This document shows positions 10,663 to 24,300 of a stretch of 64,000 bases of DNA, one piece after another; the stretch's first letter is position 1, and each line of letters begins with the position of its first letter. A model generated the notes under the pieces. That model was not told the DNA's origin and ran no database searches. It saw nothing but the letters and a program-made list of their open reading frames with translations. This DNA is from Lepeophtheirus salmonis (taxonomy: Eukaryota; Arthropoda; Copepoda; Siphonostomatoida; Caligidae), in the NCBI RefSeq assembly GCF_016086655.4, contig NC_052143.2, positions 21,963,886 to 22,027,885 of the forward strand, read 5' to 3'. The translations under genes and the position numbers were made by a program.

Positions 10663-13600
10663 ATTACATAACCGATATTGTCAGGAGTTATTATGCATCA
10701 ACGAACAGACAAACTTTGCTTCAATAGTATGGCTTTGCTTTATAAAGCAAATTTCCCAAGAAATTCATTACATTTTTATCTTTGAATATTTATTAATTCC
10801 GTTCAAGAGAATACATTATTCCGAATGTGTTGCTCATTGAGCTACGTCATTCCATCTAATTACTTTTTTCAGAGACAAGAGGAACTCCAATTGCTAATAG
10901 TTTTTTTCAACTATTTGTAAAATATTTGTTTCGAATTTATCAATCCATTCTTTGTTCCTGAGAGTTTATTGAAATTGAAATCTTTTAATAACCTTGTGCT
11001 GTTTTTGTTTTTTTTGTTTTTTAAATAACTCCAGACTAATTTCTAATTTACATTTAAAAATGTAGGCAAATGATAATTTGCTTTCATACCTATTACCATT
11101 TCCAATGATTATATATTTACATTAATATGATCTATTTAAGTCCACATAGGTTGATTTATTCTAGTTGGCGTCTTTATAATATTAACAAATTCATAGGAGC
11201 TTATTTTTTTAACATGAATTTATACTGAGGAGCTCATCTTGATTTAATTTAAATCACCATTGAAGTCTAGACATAATACCACGTCATTATTTTATTGTTT
11301 TTCCTAGTGCTCAGTGTAGTAAATTCTTATTTATAATATTCTTCTTAACAACTGTATGGGAGCTATCCAGAATATAATAAGACTATGAACCTTGAAATCT
11401 ATTAAAGTGATATCCTTATTTGGAGATATCTCTATTGACTCATTGCCCAATGGATAAACATTCAAAGATAAAATGTAAAGTTTTTTGTTTTAGAATAGTC
11501 TAAAATTCTTGTGTTATTTAAAAAGCAATAAAGATATTTTTTTTTTTAAATTATACTGCTCCAACTCCGAATAAAAATATACAAAAATAATGATTACTCA
11601 AATGAAGTAATATAAATAAACGTTAAAAAATACAATAATAGTTCGACTTTAGTAAGAATAACTCGATTTACATTCTAGATTTAATATGAGTAACAATTAT
11701 CTATAGATTATTTCTTATGTTTTTCGGCTGACTTTCATAATACAACAGTTCAAAATCCAAACAATACAAAAACAGAAGATTAGGATTTGGCTATAGTAAA
11801 ATATTTTATTGAATTTACTCACATTGTACTAAAAATTGCGTACATATTATAATTAATTCATCATAATTAATTTTAAAACGTGAGAAGATTTGGTAATTCT
11901 TTGTTATTACCCCAAAAATCTCTTAACTACTTTAAAAATGAATATTTTGATGAACCTTTCTTAATGTATTGCCAAGATAATAAATAAAATTTTGCATTAA
12001 ATATCTCAAAGATCATTGTGGTATATGTTTAACAAACTTACATGTATTATTATAAAATTATACATAGTTTGACACAAAAAATACAGACTTTACTTTATGA
12101 ATCAAGATCATAAAAGTATATATTGGAAGCAAAATATATTCAAGCAAAAAAAAACAATCAATTGTAAAAATGAAACTTATATTATTAAGTGTTATGAGGA
12201 TGAATATGGTTTTTAATGTTTACCGTTTAGCTATTTACAACTAAATATGGTTGTAGTTATAATATTTCTGTAGTAAACTTTTTTTTGACTTAATAATATG
12301 AACGAGGATAAAACATAAGGCATTATTTTGTCAAAACCCTTTTTAAATATGTATAAAAACGACTAGATTACTTTATAAGTATATATTTAATTTTTTATTT
12401 CATCGTTTATAACATAAGTTAAAACAAAAAATTAAATTATTCCATCATTATAATATTTACAATAATATGATTTTATCTTAAGAAATAAATAACTTAAAAT
12501 CTAAAAAGAAAACAAAAAACAAAATTGTAATAATAATATTAGATACATTTTTTTGAAAAGAATTAATTTACGTAGAATGAGATTCAACAGCTGTAACTTT
12601 ATATTTCACACCAAGGGTTTAGATAATCATCATTATGTAATTTATAGACATGAACATATATAAAAATATAATATGTGTAGTTAGTGAACGTCTTTAAAAG
12701 GTTTAGAAAAAAAAAAGTATTTTTTAGTATTTTATAAGATAGAAAGCTTAACAACTTAAGTAGTAAATATAGATCAACATAGGTAGATGATGTATATATT
12801 TGTAAGGTTTTGAACACTTTATTGAAGAGTAATATATGTATTTATGAATGTATTTAATTAATTTGAAGAGGAAAAACCATTGATATGCGTGCAAATCTTC
12901 AAAATATATATATGTACATATGAAATTTACGTATTTTTGAATACACTGACAAATTAAGGAAATATATAATGAAAAATTGCACAAATGGAAACTTGCAAAA
13001 CAAAGAAAAGCCAAATTATGAATAAAAATGCACAATCTTAATTTGGAATGAAATCATGTCAAACCAAAAAAAAAAAAAAAAAAAAAAAAAACTATCCATA
13101 AAAATAACAAAGTTTGTGCAGGAAATTTAAAAAAATTGTATTTTTTTTTTCGTGTATACAAAAGCTGAAGCCAAAAACAAACAAAATAATCATCAAATAA
13201 AGGGACTACATATTTCATCAAGAAAATAACTTTTGACTAGAAAAAAAAATTAAGGTTGTATATATGTATAACTTTAATTTTTGTAATTAACGGCAGTTGT
13301 TTTTTCTTTTTATGAAGTAATAAGAAAGGGGCAAGCATTGCCTCTTTAAATGATTCTTCAGAATGTTTTTTTTTTTTTTTTTTTTGAAGAAATGATGATA
13401 ATTAATATACTGACAATGGGATTGTTTTTCTGTCAATTTCATAAATTGATTCGTTTTTTAATAGAAAAAAATATAAGTAAATATACATAGAAATATAATT
13501 GCAAGGCAAATTGTTCCAAGGAAAGGAAAAAAATTATAAGAAACAAATGGTAGTGTAAGAATGTATGTATGTATATAAAACATTGTAACATATTTTTAGA

Positions 13601-14867
13601 AAAAAAAAGAAGCATAATTTTGGCCATCTCTCTGTTGCTGTTATTCATATGTAGAAAAGTATATATTATATATACATCAATATTATTGCACAAATTGTTA
13701 TCCATAAAGAAATTCTAAGGCAAAAAGCATAATTTAATCTCTTAAAAGTTGTTGTTTGTGTTAATATCCATAAAAAAGCTCGAAAGATTTTAATTAAATT
13801 GTTTTTTTTTTGTTTTTTTTACGGAATGCTTAGTAATAGTAAATTAGCCAATAAAGGTATTTGAAAAATTGCGAAAAAGACAACGTTATCCACACTCAAG
13901 TGTGACCTTTTATAAGTATATAATAATAGTGATCATAATTATGTACTAAATATTACTCTGAATATGATTTTACATTTAGTAACTAAATAAGATGGCAGAT
14001 TTTGTTGTTAATGACAGAAATGTGCATATCATAGTAGTTATGCCTTAATCTCAAAAGACAGAAGGTTGTAGTATGTATTTTCTCCAAAAGAGGGCAGGGA
14101 GGGAGTGTTAAGAGTAGTACGTATGTAATGTTTATTTCATTTGTATGAAAAGGAAAATATATCTCCGGTTTCTTATGAAAAATCACAGATCTTGAAACTA
14201 TTCACATATTTACTAAATATCTATATATAAACATATTATATATATTAGAAGGTGCGATCTTTTAGATCAGACTTCAAGAGAAAAAAAATAGATCTTTGGT
14301 ATGTGATATATGCATTAATTACAAATATGTTTATGCATTTTTTTTACTACAAATAAATTAGATAATTATTTTTATTTGTTCTTATATATATGTTTATGTA
14401 TATATAACTATCATTATAAAAATAAAACTTTAAAAAAAATTACGTTATTATAAACAAAAAAACTAAATTAAAAAAAAAAAAGAAGAGAAAAATATATATG
14501 TATATGCATCAACAAACCTTAAAATTATATAAATTTTTTGTATCGTTTTAATTATATGTAATTGAATTTAAATGTATTTTTTTAAAATATTTTGTTGTCT
14601 CTCCAAGTTGCTTAGCACACTACGGAAGTTACAATTCTCTCCATTTATTTGTTTTTATTTAAATATGGTATACCTATAAGTATATGTAATGAAAGTTTGG
14701 GTGAGCCTGGGGTTGGCACATGATTTGAGAAAGGTGAAATTTCATTAGTAGTATGTATGTATATTATTTGTATGTAATTAATAAATGATTTATTTCTATA
14801 TGTTCATATAGTAGGGTCGAACATATAAAAGCAGGAACACTTAATAACCAATTGCAATTCCATCAGG
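10663..14867. other. AT-rich 3' flank or 3' UTR of the kinase gene
   Basis: About 4.2 kb with long A and T runs (poly-A at about 13065-13090), ATGT and TA microsatellites and many ATTTA-like words. No recognisable gene or transposon end was seen. Part of it, just below 14868, should be the 3' UTR of the minus-strand kinase transcript. Several short minus-strand frames here are rich in F, I, Y and K, as expected by chance in such DNA. Confidence 0.4.
14789..14794 (-). terminator. Candidate polyadenylation signal of the kinase gene
   Basis: TTTATT on the plus strand reads AATAAA on the minus strand, about 75 bp after the stop codon. Such hexamers are common in this AT-rich DNA, so this is only a candidate. 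Confidence 0.25.
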
Positions 14868-15394
14868 TCACAGTTCATGGATATGAGAGGAAGTTGAGTC
14901 AAGGGAGGGGGGAAGGGTGCTGCTGCTGCTGTTGCTGCTGCTGCTACCAGAGGGGATATTCTTTTTGAATCCATTATTTAAATCTTCTGCTGCTACTGTG
15001 GGTGGTGCAGGACGTCGTGAAGTACTTCTAGAGACACATCTATTCATGCTACTAGAACTACTACTTGCTGAGGAGCTACTACTGCTACTTCCACTTCCGC
15101 CTGAGGCATTCCCCATGTCTCCTCTCAGGACCATCCATGGATGATGAATGATCTCTTCTAGTTTGATACGAGATGAGGGATGAATTTGAAGACAAGATCG
15201 GATGAGATCCCGACATTCGGCCGAGAGTCTAGAGGTGAAGTTAATTTCTGCAGAGCAAATTTGCTCATCGTGTAGGAATGGAATGTCTCCGCAGACCATG
15301 TCATAAAGAAGGATTCCCAGGGACCAAACAGCGCCAGATAAACCTTGATAGCGATTAAAACGGATCCATTCAGGAGGTGCATAGACTCGAGTAC
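14868..15394 (-). CDS. pim: Kinase coding exon 4 (C-lobe and Ser-rich tail, stop codon)
   Basis: Encodes residues 417 (part) to 591. It begins GTRVYAPPEW and contains SLGILLYDMVCGDIPF, the conserved Arg492 in HPSSRIKL and the terminal HHPWM. A tail of 87 residues follows with serine runs (SGSSSSSSSASSSSSS; SGSSSSNSSSS) encoded by mixed AGC/AGT/TCT codons plus an AGC-rich microsatellite. It ends HIHEL then TGA. Confidence 0.93.
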
Positions 15395-18300
15395 CTGAAA
15401 ATAAAATAAAATATTACTATTATGTGCAGGCAACCTAGGTGTCCTCCTAGGAGGATGCTCATGGAATTATTGTAAAAAACAAACATATATGCAGCAACTA
15501 ATATCAAGTAAAAGCAGTAGACGCAAACAATAGATTTGAGAAAATGAAGTCAGTGGGTCAACGCGAAGGTATGGGATGTACAATGTACTTATACATAATT
15601 ATTAAGCATATTTATTTCCTCTCTCATCATTTAGTAACAAAAAATGGGGTTTTTAGTTCATCGAAATTAATGTGTAATATGTATGTATGTATGTACAGTC
15701 CTCTGTAGAGAGCGACATAAACGAAACGAAATGAATCCCACTCACTCAGAGAAGATCAAAAAACCTATTTCTGATAAATAAAATAAATGCATAGATAATG
15801 ATTAATATTACAAGCTTCCCCTCCGTGAAAAAGGTTGCGTGTCTATTTCAATATACATGTATGTATGTACACAACTGTAAAATTAGGGTAGAGGATTATT
15901 GTTCTTCTTATTATTATTTAGGGCAAGAAGGGGGAAAATCGAAGGAAGGGGGTTAGAAGAAAGCTCCATTCCTTCCCCTCCTCTTCTTTTATGTAACTAT
16001 GTCTGTCTGTCTGTATGTATGTATTTCTCTAGACGCCATAAAAGGGTTTATATAAATATATGTTCATACACCACACATATGAACGTGTATTTTCTATGTA
16101 TTTTAAAGAGTTGCACAAAGATAAGCAGACAATTTTTATGGATTTTCTGTCTTTTGCAATATCCCTTAGCAACACAATTGGATGACTTTTTACAACATAA
16201 TATATGTATGTATATAGCAGGGGGACAAAGGGGATCATTAACACAAAAGTCACTTTTAGATAGATTCATCAGCTTTTAGAAGTGGTATTGAAATGTGTTT
16301 TTTTAAGCTCAATACAATATGCAGCTTTTCGAAGCAGTTCCAGAACATGGTAAAGGGTACTTTAGCTGTAATATCAATTCTAAAATTGCCATTTTTTTGT
16401 ATCAATATGAAGAAAATTATATTTTTATGACTTATTGGTAAAGTCAAGTTACCCCAACTAGTGTGAATCAATTTGCACTTCAGCTACTCTATGACGTCAA
16501 ACACTAATATATAACTCAATACTCCACTGATCCACTCAATTTCACTCTTAAAATAACCACAAAAAAATAATGAAAATAGAAAGGAATTAAGAATGTAAGT
16601 TGGAAGAAAAAAAGAACTCCCAGACTGTAAATTCAGAAAACGCATTGCAGCTCAGAATTTGGTGTACTCCCCAGCTATTTAAAGAAAAAAATTACTCCGA
16701 ACGAATTGTAGCTCAGGTGTGTTTCCAGGAGGCGGCAGAAGGCCTAGCACTTGCTACGGATGTATTGGTGTCCCAGTGCTGTCTGACAGTGGTTTTGAGG
16801 GCCCCAGTGTTTAGATGACGGACACTTCAGGCCTTCTCCTCGACATGCACACAAAATGTATCGTCGAAGGGGGTCAAAAGTGTAAAAAGGAAAAAAAAGT
16901 TAAAAAGAGTCTCGTCTTACAACAGAGAAGAAGTGTTTATTTCATTGCTAGTATGAAAAGTGGCATCTCCACTCTCACTAGGCTTTTTCCACCCCCTCTT
17001 TTGATAGCTATCTGGACAGTCTGGTATGAAACCCCGAGATCTCTTGCATGGACGCTCATGGACTTGAGAGGATTGGCTTGGGCTGTTTTCTTTAACTCCT
17101 ACGGGCCCATTTTTGCCTTTTTGAGAGAGCCCTTCTTCCTCTCCAACGTTTCAGAATTGTTGACGGCGTAGACGCTGTTCCTGGAAACTCCCAACTGCTT
17201 GAAGTGCGCTAATGGAAATTCGTTGATCCCGTTTATGTATCATTTTCTCGACTTGTGCGTAAGCTACAGAGCTCAAGTTTGTATTGTTTCGTAACTAATT
17301 GTTTATGTTATAATATATTGAAATATTAATTAGTTTTATTCGCTCAACCTCCATTCATTATTGAATTAGTAAGTGTTCAAATTCAATGGACCACCCAGTA
17401 GTTATTTATGTTCATTTTATCCCAAAGAAAAAAAATAAAATGCAATGGACAAGATAAGCATCCACTATTTCTATCTTCATATTATTACCTAAAATGCGTC
17501 AGATAATATATATAATATATGTTGGCACATATATTATATATATTATGTATTGTCAAGTTGCTTACTTAAAGTTATGCTATGAAGAGTCCAACATCCGGGC
17601 AACGCCTGAACTCTTCTTTTCTTTTTATTAGTATGTACTTTTATAATAGATGGCATAATTCACACGAAGTTACCTCTACTAAGCCATTTTGATAATAAGT
17701 ATTTGATACTGAGATAACTATTCCACGTTTAGAATTAATATAATGATAATTTATAAATATACAATTTCCACTACTTGATTCTGACTGAATTTTCTCATTA
17801 AATAATTCCTTTAATTGAAACAAAAATGAAAGTTAATTTGTGGTTGCCTATCTAATATATATTCATCTATCTATCAATACATGTAAATCAGTATTAAGAA
17901 GAAGATTCATCCTCCGTTCATCAATTGCCAATTACATATCTAAAAATGTATTTTATGTACATACATAAAATGAATTATTTATATACATTTTTTATTTTTT
18001 CTTATTGATTTTGGATGGATTTGAAGAGACAAGCATGCATGACCGAATTAACTTTTTACAAATCATAATTATTTGCAAATGCATATATTGTACATAGTAT
18101 AGAGGTATTTGAACGAAGAAGTCCAGCTATTAATATATCTAGATATCATACCTATTGAGCTGCCCTCTCCATCAAGTGCATAAATCCCGATCTTTCATAC
18201 AGTTATACAACCAACAACAAAGTCTACACCACAACTAAATGACAAGACTTCCTACTTCAATCAACTTACTTGCACCAAACTACATAATTATACAATACCG

Positions 18301-21300
18301 GGCCAATCGTTTTTATTTACTCATCTCTATTATACAAATTTTAAGAGGTTAAGAGTGATTTTTTTTTTTACAATTTTCCAATCAACAATATGGGAGAACA
18401 CATAATTAGCTGTCCTTTCCTAATAAAAACATTCATTGTCCTAGTCACCACCATGATCACACAGCACGAGAAGAGGTTTGAGATCGCAGCACTTCTCCGC
18501 AAAGGATTGTCCAAGAAGGCTACCGGGGAGCAAACTTGTGCCACGAGGAAGACAATTTGTATATCTTCATGCGGTTGAAGGTAGGGGAGTACCTCGGACA
18601 CTCTCTTGGAGCAGACAGGGAACCCTCTGTGTCCGTCAACCACCTGAAACGGGATTGAAGAAAAAAACCAAATTCCTTAATTGCTGACATGGCTAGGAAG
18701 ATGAATAAGTGTCCATGAGCAGTGCCCAGGGCTTTAAAAAAGAAGATGAAAGTATATGCGGGGCATTCCGTGGGCTCTGAGTCTGAACCACCTCAAGGGA
18801 ACATGTGTACTCATTATAATGTTTTCTGATGAAAATACCTTTAATGTTGACCCTGTCTTCAACAGGCAGAATGATCGAGTAGTGATATTTGGGGAGGTAG
18901 CAGAGGAGTACCGATATGTTTCCACCAACAGACAGACACCCTACCTTATTGATGATGTTAGACCTGGTTACATCGAACGGGATGGCCATAAATCCTGTGT
19001 GGTTCCCTTCAGGATACAGGCTGTGGGCTGATGAGTAGGTCAAAATTCTGGATACTAAAGTTCTCCAATTGATCAAACCCAACGTTTGCAAATGCCCTGG
19101 GTGTTCCATAAGATTGAGTACTACAAAGAAACCCCAAGAGTTGATCCATGCCAACATACACTTCTGACCACCGCAGATCCCAGACGTCAATCCCATGGAC
19201 TATTCCATCTAGGTGCACGTGGAGTCCAAGGCCTGCACAGTACGTACCAACAGCCATTAATTCTGAGGGCGGATACATTGACTAAAACATTTTGTTTGGG
19301 CTTCAATTAATAATTAATAGTCAATAAACTTGTTTCCTAATTCACACAGGATCCTGCAATGGACTTCAATACTTTGTGCATTAAAAGCTGTAAATAATAA
19401 CTATTGTCCCAGTATACAAACATTATTCAAATAATAATGCAATTATTGTGTATTTTCTCTGTCTCCGGCTATGCAAAAAGCCCATAAAAAAGAAAAAAAT
19501 CTAATGTAATTTAAAGGTTTCACATAGAGTGTAACCTTTAAATTGCATTAGATTTTTAAATATGAACTCGTATATTTGACTTTTTTTTTCAAAAACCAAG
19601 CCCTCTAAAATATAATCCTGTGGGCGCCCTGATAGCTAAATTGTATATTTTAATTATTAATTAAAATATTAAAGGTTCGACATTGCTAATTTTTACTAAA
19701 ATCGCATCAGAATCGGAATGAGGATTTTTTTTTGGAATCCTCCCATCACTAATATTATGTTAAAGTACTGCAATTAACCAACTGAATTAGTGAAGTAAAA
19801 CATTAAGTTTCATTCATGCACGAGAATAGATTCCCATTATTCTTAATTAAGGCCTAATTAAAATACTTATTATTTCTAAAAGCATTGATGTATAATTATA
19901 CCTTCAAAAAATTGTATAAATAGATGGATGATGAAGTCACTACTATGTCATTATTCATTTAGCACAAATGTTTTCATGAACAGGGTTTGCTTTCAGTTCA
20001 GACGGTTCCTTCAGAGTTAGGAAATGACCTATACAATCACAGTATTTTGCATAATGTATGTACTCTTTAATATGATATGTAGATATTAATAACTAATTCA
20101 ACATGCAAGGACGTGCGCAGGAGGGAGGAGGGGCTTGGTTTTTTGATTTTTTTTGGAAAAAAATCAAAAAATTACATTTCAGAAATTAAAAAAATCAAAT
20201 ATCCACAGCTGTTTAAAAAAAAAGAATTTAAAAATGAAATTTTTTGTAAAAAAAATTTCAAAAATCTAATACTCTTCACAAAAAAATTGAAAAATGAAAA
20301 GACCCAAAAAAAATTATAGTAAAAAGCAAAATTTCCTTGATTTGGGGAAGGGTGACTACAGCCCCTTCATTCCTTTCCCTGCGGACGCCCCTGACATGAT
20401 GGATGAAAAAAAGGAATACTAAAGGATAATTGTGTCTCAGTTTCTCTTTAATTAGATAATACTCTGATCAATGTATATAGTTATTTTAGTACGTACCTAA
20501 GTAAAACAAAAAAAGTATTGGAGAAAAAGAGAGAGAGAGAATTGCAGTTCTCGCTCCTTGGAAATATTTACGAGTACATATTGGTCGTATTTACTGCATA
20601 AATGTATAAATTACATATATGTAATATTGAAAAGTGAAATCTTTTCTTCTCTGTGTAAATAAATGTACATAACTGTAATTATTAATAAGTGCAAATGCAT
20701 AACCACCTAACAGTAATTTCCTTTGCATTTCATTCCCTTTGTAAATAAATAGTATCCTTTTTGCTCTTCGATCATTGACAAAACTTATTTGTCTAATATG
20801 TAAAGGAACATGAAGTTAGGTTCGCTAAGTTGAACGCAACAGAAGAAAAATAATATACAAAAACTACCCAATGTCAATTACTTTCTCCTATTATGAATAG
20901 TTGGTTTGTAAGAGAGAAAGACATGAAAGAAGAAGTAGAACCTCCTTCTCTCCCTCAAACACTTCATCTTACAAGCAGCAACCATCTTAATGCCTCTCGT
21001 TTTTTCTCTCCCTGTTCCCTTCGTTCCTTTTCTCTCTTTCTCTTTCCCTCTCATGCACATGTACATTATAGACATACATATTACGTAGATATGGAGTGGA
21101 AAAATGCCTTGTTTCCAAGGACATCCAAGTCTTATTTAACAAAATTGAAAGTTATTCTAATCATGCATATATATATATATTTATATACAAGAGTGTCCTA
21201 GGGTGGTGCGGCTGTAGGGGATAAAGCCCCCCCCCACCTAAATCAAAACAGCTGTCATAATTGATTATTTTTTTTGTGAGTAGCTGTGGATTTTTGATTT

Positions 21301-24300
21301 TTTTTGTAAACAGCTGTGGATTTTTGAAATTTTTTGTGAATTACAAAAACCAAGCTCTCAAAATATAATTATGCGTTCATATACGTCCAAGTGAAGTTTC
21401 GTGACTAAGTTACATAGGATTAACAAGCAATTCTTCCGAATATTTTTTTTTAACAGCTGCAAGTATGTAATTCAAAAAAAATTCAGAGAAAAGAGATTGG
21501 AAGAGACACAAAAAAATATGATGAAAGCAAAAAAAAAAAAAAAAATACATTGTAAGTTATAATATTTAATATGAAAAATGAATAGGAAGATATATTATAT
21601 TTTCTTCCTCAAGGTCAGTGCAGTAGATGATGCTTCTTTAATATAAAGATATATAGCAAAAATAGAAAGCTTTTGATAATTTCGTCGTGAAAAATATTAT
21701 ACATATATATTTTTCCCAACAGAGAGGAGTATTATATTTATATCTATGTATATTAATAAAGTAAAGTTTATCTGTATATATTTGTCTATGTTATACGTAT
21801 AATCATTTTTGGTTGTATCTTAGGGCGTAGATACTAGATCTAACAAATAACAATACAATCGATTGTGCGTTAGGGTGGTGCATCAGACCCCCAAGTAAAA
21901 AATATTGCCTTGGCCGTATGATAAAAATGTTTTATCCATAATAAAAACACACCAAGGCAATCTTTTTACTGGGGGGGGGAGTCTGATGCACCCTAATGTT
22001 CGCGTCTTATTAAAAAAAAAGAGAAAAGAGAATATATGTATGGAGTTGTATAAAAACGGTATGTAAAAATGAATAAAATCTTGCGGGCGTTTGGGTCAAC
22101 TCAATTTTTTTATTCCATACTGAATAAAATATGAGTTGACGACTCATTTTTAAGAACAAATGTGTGTAGCTAAGCTCATTTAAAAAGAAAAGAAGTTACA
22201 TCATATGAAAAAAAAAAAGAGAAAAAAAGAATGATACTTTAGATGAGGTGTGTAGCTATTTTTTTACCCTCAAGCTGTTATTATTATTATTTCATTCTGG
22301 GATAGGTAACATAAATGTATTGAAAAACTAAATGTTTGTGAGCGCATAAAAAAGTGGGAGTAAGACTGATGATTTGTTGGTGAGTTATCTTTTATGTTAA
22401 TAAAGTAAGGTCTGTCTGTTTGTCAAAGCCTAATAACTCCGGGTAATACTGTTTATATATATATATATAACTCTATGCCAGATAGCTAATGTTAACTATG
22501 GTCTTAATTAAGTATTAACACAAGTCTGACTCCCGCCTCCTCCTCAATCCCTCCAAAAATCAAATTCCTATATTATAGCTAGATACAGAGTGGGATTGGT
22601 GCTCATTTATTCCCTTCCACTCACGGCTGCTTGCAGCTTATCTAACAAAAAGTAATGACAGTTAAACATTCCTCAAATAGTTAGGGTGACCAAGGTCAAA
22701 AGAAATACAAGGTTAGTAATCGGGCTTGCTATAATTTTCAATTTGATGTATTGTACTGACTTCTGGGCAAGGCAGACAGATTTTGACAAAACACGCAACC
22801 AATCATATTCTATGACGTCAGTATTAAAAAGCGTAGCGGAAGTCGTACACACGTTATGGTATAACCTTGTATTTCTAATAGCCTTGAGGATGATTACGAT
22901 AATTTTTGGGGTCAACATCCCCACAGGTCATATTTTTTAACAACTATAGAAAAAAGGGTAGTCGAGCATAGCGAAAATAAAAGTTGTTTTTATTTGGGAA
23001 AAGGAAGAAAGAAGGACGGAGAAACTAAGAAAAATGGATTTCATAAACCATATGGTCATACCTTTATTACTACAAGAATACATGTTATTCTATATAGATA
23101 TAGTTACATAATTAATTATTTCTCTAATATTTTTTCCCCCTTTAGACAAACCAATAGTAGATATAATCATACATTTAAAGACAATATATGTATACATATA
23201 TTTAGAATGCATTTAAACACAAGTACTATAAATTAACTTACATATGTCTACGAGTACGAGTATGTATGTATGTATAACTAGAAATAAAAGGAAAAGTGTT
23301 TATTGGACAAGAGGACTACCAATCTACCATACTACACAATGTTACCAAGTGCGTCTGCAGGTAGGCTGAAGGCTATAGCCCCCACATTAAAAAAAAAAAT
23401 TCTTAAATTTTTTATTAAAAAAATAAATATTCTGATAATAAATATGGATTTTGGAATTTATATTCCAAAAAATGTAATATTTATAATTTAATTTTTGAAA
23501 CTTTTTTGAGAACACCTGACAATTTTTGAGGTTTTTTCTGCGAATTTTTTTTTTATTATTATGATAAGCTTTGAATTTTTGAAATTTAAAAAAAATTTAT
23601 TTATCCTTGAATAGCTACTTATGAGATTTTTTTCCAAAAAATTTATTTTTGGAAGAAAATGCGGTTTTTTGAATTTTTTTTAGAAATAATTCAATTTTTT
23701 CTGAATAGCTATAAATTTATGATATTTTTTGTGAATAACTAAATATTTTTGATTTTCTTTTTTCAAACAATTTGAATTTTTGGATTTTTTTTCCAAAAAA
23801 ACTTCGACCCCCCAAAAAAAAAAAAAAAAATATATATATATGTAATCCTGCAGACGCCCCTAGTTACATGGTATGCAAAAGGCTTGAAAACAATACTGCG
23901 ATAATGATGCACAGCAAATGAGCAAACAAATGTCTGTATGTAGTTTGTACATACATACCGGATATAAATGATTAGAAATATCATTTCAATGTAGTCAAAT
24001 ATGCGGCGGGAAAACACTAGTTATCATGAATGCCACTTCTTCCGTTAACTTATATTAATACAATATACACAAATTAAGTGGTACATAAACATATGCATTG
24101 TTTAGTTAAGACCTAATACATACAAACAAATCAATATGACTCTGTTTTAATTACAAACACTCTCATGAATGAACAAAGTACATTGTTATTAGTGATGGGA
24201 AGATTAATCGGGTGCTTTTTAAGGAATCGGAATAAGCATCGGGAAAATAATGTTTGCAACTCCAATTCTTATTTCTTATTTTTAAGTTAGTAAAAAAATA

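Noticed and set aside
12599..13705. Several minus-strand frames rich in Phe, Tyr, Ile
   Set aside because: Composition is as expected from AT-rich DNA; no motifs, no splice context.
14917..15144. Plus-strand open frame with leucine runs
   Set aside because: It is antisense to the Ser-rich tail of the kinase and its poly-Leu simply mirrors the AGC/AGT serine codons.
16815..17171. 118-codon plus-strand open frame
   Set aside because: Antisense to the mariner transposase fragment on the minus strand, where recognisable motifs lie.
18693..19196. 167-codon minus-strand open frame, the longest simple frame after the kinase exons
   Set aside because: The plus strand of the same interval encodes the mariner first-aspartate motif; the minus frame shows no domain.
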